Positions 6,833-12,441 of a DNA stretch of 12,441 nucleotides are shown here, piece after piece; the first letter of the stretch is position 1, and each line of letters starts with the position of its first letter. The notes under the pieces were generated by a model, which saw only the letters and a list, made by a program, of their open reading frames with translations, did not search any database and was not told the origin of the DNA. The position numbers and the translations under genes are program-made. Source of the DNA: CBDHHC01 sp050633205 (GTDB taxonomy: Bacteria; Pseudomonadota; Alphaproteobacteria; Rhizobiales; CBDHHC01); assembly GCA_050633205.1 (NCBI GenBank), contig JBOEGA010000059.1, positions 1-12,441 of the forward strand, given 5' to 3'.

Positions 6833-8104
6833 TTAAGATCCGATCCTGCTTCTCTCAAAGCGTTGACTGCCAAAATCAGGTATGTCTTGGTTGGTGAGCG
6901 CTCCCGTGACTAAGCCCGCTACCACTTGACCGGTCTTGGGTGCCATCATCATACCATAGTGGCTATGTCCAAACGCCGCAAACAAACCGCTCTGACCAGG
7001 AATCTCCTCAATGATAGGAAGGCTATCAGGAAATGAGGGACGGACGCCCATCCACTCCGAAACATCGTTTGCCCCTAGATCGGGGATCATGGATCTCGCG
7101 CACTGGCGTAATGTGGCATAGTGACGCACATTGGCTGGTGAGTCCGGTTTTGCAAAATCGGCAATCCCGGCAATCCGCAACCCCGGTGACATGCTGCTCG
7201 CCACAACGTGATTTTCGATATCCATAACTGAATTATTCAGATGCATGTTCGCATGGTTGAAGCTTAGATGGTATCCACGTTCAGCGGCAAGCGGAACACG
7301 CACCCCCAAAGGACGCAATAGATCTGCAGACCACGCTCCTGCAGAAACGACGACCTTTGGTGCTGAGTAGTCGTCATTATCAGTCTGGAGGATCCACCCC
7401 CTTTCGCCTGATCGCTTCAGTTGGCGCACTGAAGCCCGTACGATACAACCACCAGCTTGTTGGAATTTGTCGGATAAAACAGCACCGATTTTCCCTGGAT
7501 CCAGAGCTCGTGCTTGCCCGTGGATCAAAATCGCCGCTTTGAATTCATGTGAGAGAGCGGGTTCAATCCGTCGCAATTCACCACTATCAATCCGCTCTAT
7601 TTTCGCACCTTTATCGGTGCGAATTGCATTGCCAAGACTAGTAACCGTGGCTTCATCCGGATTTCGAAAAGCATGAACGTACATGCTATCTTGTATCAAG
7701 TCTTCGTGGCCAGTTCCATGCAAGTGATGACGATAGAGTTTAATACTGTCAGCACACAAAATATGCATGGAATTGGCGACACGATAAACGCTTTCGCTAT
7801 TGCATAACTTCAGAAATCGCGTAAGCCAAGGCAAATAGCTGAGCGCATGCCACGGGGAAACACTTGCGGCACCATATTTAGAAAGCACCATACCAGGTAG
7901 TTTCGTCCATAGCCCAGGAACTGCCTGAGGGATGATTGACCACGGTGAAATAGTGCCAGCATTGCCAAATGATGCACCTTGCCCCGGATCATTCTGTTCG
8001 ATAAGTGTGACAGATACCTTGTTTTCGATAAGTGACAAAGCTGAGCAGATACCGACAATACCACCGCCGACAATGACAACTTCGTTTGTGGTATTTCCTT
8101 GCAT
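6833..8104 (-). CDS. DadA-like FAD-dependent amino acid dehydrogenase/oxidase
   Basis: This is a flavoenzyme of the D-amino acid oxidase (DAO) superfamily, probably oxidising a D-amino acid or other amine to the keto or imino compound and passing electrons to the respiratory chain. Its 423 aa are close to DadA (about 430). The N-terminal Rossmann motif is GGGIVG (13-18) with the ribose-binding Glu36 after the second strand, followed by GQGASFGNAGTISP (41-54). Later DAO landmarks are VVSAGAWSADLLRPLG (251-266), ERGYHLSF (274-281), WMGVRPSFPDSLPII (350-364) and GHSHYGMMMAPKTG (378-391). No signal peptide is present. It is the last gene after tctB-tctA-tctC, 195 bases beyond tctC, so it probably acts on the imported substrate. 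The exact substrate is unknown, and opine, hydroxyproline or sarcosine-type oxidases share this fold. No strong ribosome binding site precedes the ATG. Confidence 0.88.
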   Translation of the reverse strand: MQGNTTNEVVIVGGGIVGICSALSLIENKVSVTLIEQNDPGQGASFGNAGTISPWSIIPQAVPGLWTKLPGMVLSKYGAASVSPWHALSYLPWLTRFLKLCNSESVYRVANSMHILCADSIKLYRHHLHGTGHEDLIQDSMYVHAFRNPDEATVTSLGNAIRTDKGAKIERIDSGELRRIEPALSHEFKAAILIHGQARALDPGKIGAVLSDKFQQAGGCIVRASVRQLKRSGERGWILQTDNDDYSAPKVVVSAGAWSADLLRPLGVRVPLAAERGYHLSFNHANMHLNNSVMDIENHVVASSMSPGLRIAGIADFAKPDSPANVRHYATLRQCARSMIPDLGANDVSEWMGVRPSFPDSLPIIEEIPGQSGLFAAFGHSHYGMMMAPKTGQVVAGLVTGALTNQDIPDFGSQRFERSRIGS

Positions 8105-8299
8105 AGTCTTGGATTCTCGGGGAGACAGATATATTGCAGTTGTATTATTTTAAGACTGCTAACGACAAGAACGTGCGCGAAGACCAACTCATGCGATTTT
8201 CCCTCGCTATTCTTTTTAAAGGGCCGAGTGATTAAGTTGCCCCCAGAATACCGTTAGTGTTAAACAGTAGTCTGAGGACACTCATCGTGCTTCAGATCG

Positions 8300-9250
8300 C
8301 TATTGAGCTGCCTTTTTGGCCGCTGCTTCCTTCATGATGTCACTGGTAACACGCATACTCGCAATCCATTCATCACCCTGACGATAGTCAACAAGTGCGC
8401 CCATGTTGGCGTAGGCTTCCAGAACTTTAGGGTCCTTAAGAGCATCGGCTGTGGCAGCAACCAATTTCTCTACAACTTCATCGGGAACACCTGCAGGGGC
8501 GAAAACGCCAGACCATCCTTCAAAGCTACCTGAGATACCATAATCAGCGAATGTCGGAACGTTTGGATAGTCTTCCATTTCTTGATTAATCACTAAGACT
8601 TTAGCGGCGCCTGATTTTACGTGAGGACCGAACGCGGGAGGAAAAGAGACGGCAGAGTCTATGTGTCCACCCACAACTGAAACCATTGACTCTGCCGTTG
8701 TGTTTCCGTGAACGTATTTCACGTCATACCCAGCCTGGTCAGCAATGATAGTAGCCAATGTGGTGCCGGACGATGCTGCCCCCCAGGACCCTTGAGTTAC
8801 ACGACCAGCCTTGGCACCAGCTATAAACTCATCAAATGTATTGTATGGACTGTCCTTTGCCACAACAACTGCCAGGGGCACGGCAGTCATTTTGACAATT
8901 GGCGTGAAACTGTCAAAGGTATAGGGTGTTTGGCTGAAATTTGGTGTCACAAGCATATTGCCAAGACCTGCATTGATCAGTGTGTAGCCATCGTTTTTGG
9001 CAGCTGCGACAAAGGCTGTACCTACGACGCCTCCACCACCTGCTTTGTTAATGACAACAACTGGCACGCCGAGCCGTTTCTCCATGGCATCTGCCCAAAC
9101 ACGGGTAGTCAGATCAGAATCACCGCCAGCCCCATAGGGCACAATAACTGTAATCGGTTTTTCTGGATATTCAGCTAGCGCTGCGCCTGTTGAAAGTGAC
9201 ATAGCCAAAGCCGTAGCTATAGCCGTCAAGATTGTTTTAACGTTTTTCAT
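8300..9250 (-). CDS. tctC: TTT-family periplasmic substrate-binding protein (TctC/Bug)
   Basis: This is the extracytoplasmic binding protein of a tripartite tricarboxylate transporter; it captures the substrate in the periplasm for TctAB. It has 316 aa, the usual family length. Residues 1-26 are a signal peptide: a basic start, a hydrophobic core and ALA before Glu27. The mature protein opens with the Bug-family signature YPEKPITVIVPYGAGGDSD, then VINKAGGGGVVG and KNDGYTL. Family members bind carboxylates through loops in these regions, and the specificity varies widely, so the tctC name denotes the family and not citrate. A good ribosome binding site GAGG (complement of 9259-9262) lies 8 bases before the start. 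A 167-base gap separates it from tctA, enough room for its own promoter or a processing site, though I see no clear one. Confidence 0.95.
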   Translation of the reverse strand: MKNVKTILTAIATALAMSLSTGAALAEYPEKPITVIVPYGAGGDSDLTTRVWADAMEKRLGVPVVVINKAGGGGVVGTAFVAAAKNDGYTLINAGLGNMLVTPNFSQTPYTFDSFTPIVKMTAVPLAVVVAKDSPYNTFDEFIAGAKAGRVTQGSWGAASSGTTLATIIADQAGYDVKYVHGNTTAESMVSVVGGHIDSAVSFPPAFGPHVKSGAAKVLVINQEMEDYPNVPTFADYGISGSFEGWSGVFAPAGVPDEVVEKLVAATADALKDPKVLEAYANMGALVDYRQGDEWIASMRVTSDIMKEAAAKKAAQ

Positions 9251-9417
9251 TATTCGATCCTCATACTTTTGATATCAATTGCTTTTGGGGTTGGTGGTTG
9301 TAATTCGGTAAGTTCCCAGATTGCCGAGGAAACCGGTTCCGATAGAGTTGGAGTTAGTTGGTTGATTTTTTATTCTCCCAGTCATGGGTAAGTTATACGT
9401 CCACAAGAAATCGTTTT

Positions 9418-10941
9418 TCATTCCGATTTCCCTTTCCTTAGCGCACTGAGTCTCTCTGATTCTTTTTTCTTCATCTTCAGCGTCGAATAGACGAAAAACC
9501 CTGCCAGAGCGGTGAAGATCCAGGAAAACGGTGAGGCAAAGAATAGGTGGTAGTCGGTACCAATAATCGAGATAGACTGATCGAGATTCTGTTCAAGGAA
9601 CGGCGTCAGGATAAATCCAATAATAAAAACTGCCGGGTTTAGACCCACTAAGCGCATGCTATAACCCAAAATCGTGAAACAAATCAGTATTAACACGTCG
9701 TTCATATTCTGGCCGGCTGTAAATGCACCGACGAAGGCGAAAACTGTGACGCAAGGGAAAATAAAATGTCGCTTGAGCGAGGCCACTTTGATCCAGAACT
9801 TAAACCCGGATCTTGCAATAAACAAAAGAAAGATATCAGTGAGTAAAAAGCCGGCAAATATCGCATATATGACATCGGCACTCTCAAAAAATATCATTGG
9901 CCCTGGCGTCAAACCGTGGATAAGAAAGGCCCCCATTAACAGGGCTGCCACGTCATCACCTGGGATACTCAAGGTGAGCATTGGGATCATACTGGACCCG
10001 CATACTGCGTTGTTCGCAGACTCAGCAGAGGCGATACCTTCTAGAGAGCCATCGCCAAATTTTTCTGGTGTTTTGGAAACACGCTTTGCTTCGCCGTAGG
10101 CAATAAAAGCTGCTGTACTGGACCCTAGGCCAGGCAACGCTCCTATAAACGTACCAATTCCACTGGATTTTAAAATCGTCCCTATCAGTGGCCGATATTC
10201 ATTCCAGCTGATCTTGCCATCAGCCGGATTGGAGGAATTTTTTAATGCCAATTCGTGCTGGGGTTTTTTGCGGTTCCTGATCGTGGCAATCACCTCAGGC
10301 ATGACCAAAACTCCGATGAGCATAGGAGTGAAGGTAAAACCACTCATCAATTCTAGTGAACCGAAAGTAAATCGGCTGGCACCGGTGATGGTTGACAGAC
10401 CGACCATAGAGAAGAGCATTCCAAGACAGCAGGATAAAAGACCTCGTGAAATAGACTTACCCGCCAGAGAGCCAACGACTACAAAAGCAAATAACAGCAG
10501 GAAGACTTTTTCAATAGGCCCTGCCTGTAGCGATATGATGGAAATGGGTGCGGCGACAAAAATCAGAACCAATGTCGCTAACATCTCCCCAGTGACAGAG
10601 GCGTACAAAGATATATCTAGCGCCTTACCTGCCTTGCCACTCTTAGCGAGAGGGTTACCATCCAATGCCGTTAGAAAAGACGCCGCTGCACCGGGTGTAT
10701 TGATTAAGATCGCAGAGATTGATCCACCGTATATGCTCGACTTATATACCGCCAAAAGCATCGTAATGCCGATAATCGGATCAACATAAAAAGTGAGGGG
10801 TAGAATGATGGCTATCGCCATAATCCCTGATATACCAGGAATGGCCCCGAAAATCAGCCCTACGCACACACCGACGATAATCCCAAGAATGGGCCCGAGA
10901 GCAAAAATGGACGCGAATCCGTTTAGAATATTGTCAAACAT
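9418..10941 (-). CDS. tctA: TTT transporter large membrane subunit (TctA)
   Basis: This is the 12-helix permease subunit of a tripartite tricarboxylate transporter, 507 aa and full length. TctA signatures appear in both halves. The first half has GAIPGISG (32-39), YGGS (71-74), INTPG (80-84) and DGNPLAKSGKAGKAL (94-108). The second has ALPGLGSS (268-275), AESANNA (306-312), SIPGDD (325-330) and GLTPGP (343-348). The C-terminus is basic and polar (about 490-507) and lies in the cytoplasm. It starts 15 bases after the end of tctB, with a GGGGG run (complement of 10951-10955) as the likely ribosome binding site, so the two are co-transcribed. Confidence 0.96.
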   Translation of the reverse strand: MFDNILNGFASIFALGPILGIIVGVCVGLIFGAIPGISGIMAIAIILPLTFYVDPIIGITMLLAVYKSSIYGGSISAILINTPGAAASFLTALDGNPLAKSGKAGKALDISLYASVTGEMLATLVLIFVAAPISIISLQAGPIEKVFLLLFAFVVVGSLAGKSISRGLLSCCLGMLFSMVGLSTITGASRFTFGSLELMSGFTFTPMLIGVLVMPEVIATIRNRKKPQHELALKNSSNPADGKISWNEYRPLIGTILKSSGIGTFIGALPGLGSSTAAFIAYGEAKRVSKTPEKFGDGSLEGIASAESANNAVCGSSMIPMLTLSIPGDDVAALLMGAFLIHGLTPGPMIFFESADVIYAIFAGFLLTDIFLLFIARSGFKFWIKVASLKRHFIFPCVTVFAFVGAFTAGQNMNDVLILICFTILGYSMRLVGLNPAVFIIGFILTPFLEQNLDQSISIIGTDYHLFFASPFSWIFTALAGFFVYSTLKMKKKESERLSALRKGKSE

Positions 10942-10956
10942 CGAAGCAGACCCCCA

Positions 10957-11421
10957 TTAGAAAGACCATGTCGGCAAAAAGACTCGTAGGTATTCCCTAC
11001 AAAGGTAAAAGACGACTAGGGGGGTAATGACGGACATGGCGATTATGGGTATCCAGTCCCTGCCGCCCAGCAAAAACGCAACACCTAGCATGGCGACAGG
11101 GGTCGCGATCAGAAAACCGACATAAGGAATGGCCAACCAATAGAGGATTAGATTCGCTATATAGATACCCACACCAAAAAAACCGTCGGTTCTAATCCAC
11201 TCATCTTCTCGCATCGATTCGCCACGCGACAATTGAATAATCGCAGTTGTACCAATCGTCGCAGAAATCGCGATCATGACAACGGCGACAAGGCGCGGCA
11301 GAAACATGGAACCTAGATCTGTCTGGACACCACCCTGTGCCAAATCATCATTGGTCAGAATTATTAATGACGCTAGTATTAACAGAGACGTCATTGCAAT
11401 ATCTATTTTTCTTCTGTCCAT
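10957..11421 (-). CDS. tctB: TTT transporter small membrane subunit (TctB)
   Basis: This is the small four-helix subunit of the tripartite tricarboxylate transporter. Its 154 aa match the family. Helix 1 is at about 8-24. The conserved short motif FLPRLVA follows at about 40-46 and begins helix 2. After a charged loop (RGESMREDEW) come two more helices and the GRDW turn near residue 125, close to the family pattern G-R-x-W. It is the first gene of the tctBAC transcript. GGAG (complement of 11426-11429) lies 4 bases before the ATG. The upstream 213 bases are shared with the divergent LysR gene. Confidence 0.92.
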   Translation of the reverse strand: MDRRKIDIAMTSLLILASLIILTNDDLAQGGVQTDLGSMFLPRLVAVVMIAISATIGTTAIIQLSRGESMREDEWIRTDGFFGVGIYIANLILYWLAIPYVGFLIATPVAMLGVAFLLGGRDWIPIIAMSVITPLVVFYLCREYLRVFLPTWSF

Positions 11422-11489
11422 GGATCTCCACTACCTGCTTTTTGGTGAACGGACTAGTTCAGTGCTCATCGTGAAAAGACTTCTGCGAT

Positions 11490-11526
11490 ATACCCAATAG
11501 AAATAGTCACTATCAATTTTGGGTAT
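11490..11526. promoter_or_regulatory. Nested dyad between tctB and LysR, candidate operator
   Basis: Outer arms ATACCCAA (11490-11497) and TTGGGTAT (11519-11526) are exact inverted repeats. Inside them ATAGT-C-ACTAT (11503-11513) is another, and both share the same centre, base 11508. Five-base spacers lie on each side. The centre is 87 bases from the tctB start and 127 from the LysR start, a fitting place for a regulator site. Binding is inferred. Confidence 0.45.
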
Positions 11527-11593
11527 TACGGCGATATCACTCCGGTTTCGAGTAGACAAGCTATCGTGAACCTTATCATTGAAGCAAATTATT

Positions 11594-11617
11594 AATTTCT
11601 GTATAAATAAAGAAATT
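11594..11617. promoter_or_regulatory. Inverted repeat close to the LysR start
   Basis: AATTTCT (11594-11600) and AGAAATT (11611-11617) are exact 7-base inverted arms around a 10-base spacer, ending 17 bases before the LysR start codon. This is similar in layout to LysR-type T-N11-A sites, though the spacer is one base short. A further partial arm TTTCT follows at 11617-11621. The area is very AT-rich, so chance similarity is possible. Confidence 0.35.
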
Positions 11618-11634
11618 TTCTATAGATTATAAAA

Positions 11635-12441
11635 ATGAACATTAAACAAATGATTGCATTCAAGGAACTGATGTTGACCGGATCAGTCTCTAAGGCAGCA
11701 GAAAACCTGCATCGGACTCAGCCAACCATTAGCCATTTGATAAAAACATTGGAAGATGAGCTGGACATGAAATTGTTTGTACGCGAAGGCAAACGACTAA
11801 AGCCCGTTCCGGAAACCAGCTATTTATTAGAAGAATGTGAGAACGTTCTGCGGCGTATTGGTTTAATAAGCGAGAACCTCAATCGAATGAAGGCCATGGA
11901 AAGCGGTGAAATGAAGATCGTCTCGATGCCTGGACCTTCTGCGTTTCTGATGCCAGCCATGATATCCGCCCATGTCTCAGGTAAAGAAGAAGTTAAAACA
12001 ACACTCCTGTTAAGAAGCACCGAAGCCGTTCGTCAACTGATCAGTTCTCAGCAGTTTGATATCGGCTTAGCAGACCATGACCCTGACACTCCGCTAACCG
12101 GGACCTTGCTGGAAGCGGAGGTGTTTGAATTTGACTGCCTTTGCGCCCTACCCGCAGACGATCCATTAGCGCAGCAGCCCTCTATCACCATGACTGATCT
12201 CGCAGGAAAACCCATGGCTTCTCTCTTCTCAGAGCACCTAATATATCAGCAAACCGAGCAGGCTTTCGCATCGGCCGGATTGAAGTTTAATCTCCGGTTC
12301 GAAACGAATTTCTTTATTCAATTACTTACTTTTGTTCAAGAAGGGCTCGCACTAGCCATTGTCGATCCTTTGACGGCAGAGGCATATCGGTTGTACTCCG
12401 GTGGAGCGCAGCGCATTGTCTTTCGCCCGCTTGAACACGAG
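11635..12441 (+). CDS. LysR-family regulator, LysR/OccR-like subgroup (3' partial)
   Basis: This transcription factor is divergent from tctBAC-dadA and is the likely regulator of those genes, activating on a substrate-derived ligand. It has 269 visible residues with no stop before the window edge, so about 20-40 are missing. The helix-turn-helix spans about 4-62 (FKELMLTGSVSKAAENLHRT, then QPTISHLIKTLEDEL and LFVREGKRLKPVPE). The effector domain begins at about 88 (SGEMKIVSMPG) and includes DIGLADHDPDTP, CALPADDPLA and AIVDPLTAEAYRL. The MLTGS-AAE-L-QPTIS pattern and the VDPLTA segment resemble the LysR/OccR/NocR subgroup, which senses amino acids or opines; this is from memory. Upstream is AT-rich and has no Shine-Dalgarno. 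Confidence 0.92.
   Translation, partial: MNIKQMIAFKELMLTGSVSKAAENLHRTQPTISHLIKTLEDELDMKLFVREGKRLKPVPETSYLLEECENVLRRIGLISENLNRMKAMESGEMKIVSMPGPSAFLMPAMISAHVSGKEEVKTTLLLRSTEAVRQLISSQQFDIGLADHDPDTPLTGTLLEAEVFEFDCLCALPADDPLAQQPSITMTDLAGKPMASLFSEHLIYQQTEQAFASAGLKFNLRFETNFFIQLLTFVQEGLALAIVDPLTAEAYRLYSGGAQRIVFRPLEHE

Noticed and set aside
7810..8187. 125-codon minus-strand frame overlapping the dadA start
   Set aside because: It runs out of frame over the DadA FAD motif, which is clearly the coding frame.
8708..9178. 156-codon open frame antisense to tctC
   Set aside because: It is fully inside tctC, Cys- and His-rich in a random-looking way; a shadow of a well-supported gene.
9331..9338. AACCGGTT palindrome in the tctA-tctC gap as a processing or regulatory hairpin
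   Set aside because: Only 8 bases, and flanking pairing needs a bulge; too weak to call.
10214..10789. 191-codon open frame antisense to tctA
   Set aside because: It lies wholly inside a strongly recognisable TctA gene, has no family-like features and no ribosome binding site; a shadow frame.

Overview
The window looks like a stretch of chromosome from a free-living, probably marine or environmental gammaproteobacterium. The basis is the YejM/PbgA-type inner-membrane sulfatase-like protein, a family I associate with Gammaproteobacteria, together with the moderate base composition and the mix of LysR regulators with TTT, MFS and DMT transporters. This is an inference; there is no rRNA or other strict taxonomic marker. 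Two N bases at 4790-4791 show that the source is a draft assembly. I see no tRNA, rRNA, CRISPR array, transposase or phage gene.

Layout, left to right. (1) 1-233, plus strand: the C-terminal end of an unidentified membrane protein. (2) 279-1133, minus strand: a LysR regulator, divergent from a plus-strand trio of a two-domain rhodanese-type sulfurtransferase (1288-2136), an MFS transporter (2233-3492) and an EamA/DMT permease (3589-4512). The trio may be one regulatory unit, with about 96 bases between successive genes. (3) 4677-6546, plus strand: a YejM/PbgA-like protein. Its reading frame is broken only at the NN, and I argue that the gene is whole and starts at 4677. (4) 6547-6832: no intact gene, but a decayed copy of part of the LysR gene at 279-1133, with about 85% nucleotide identity over 102 bases by my hand alignment. 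(5) 11421-6833, minus strand: tctB, tctA, tctC (a complete tripartite tricarboxylate transporter) followed by a DadA-like FAD-dependent amino acid dehydrogenase/oxidase. (6) 11635 to the window end, plus strand: a second LysR regulator, divergent from the transporter genes and cut by the window edge.

How the genes may work together. The right-hand block reads as an uptake-and-oxidation module. TctC binds a substrate in the periplasm, TctAB imports it, and the DadA-like flavoenzyme deaminates or oxidises an amine or amino acid. The divergent LysR, which resembles the LysR/OccR-type subgroup, probably controls it through dyad elements in the 213-base intergenic region. The left-hand block pairs sulfur-transfer chemistry with two transporters under a different LysR. 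The LysR fragment next to the dadA-like gene, in the same orientation as the intact copy 6 kb away, suggests duplication and decay in this region.

I do not see a clearly new molecular system. The most useful observations are the repaired yejM-like reading frame, the LysR remnant and its direct-repeat relationship, the nested dyad between tctB and the second LysR, and the TTT plus amino-acid-oxidase pairing.
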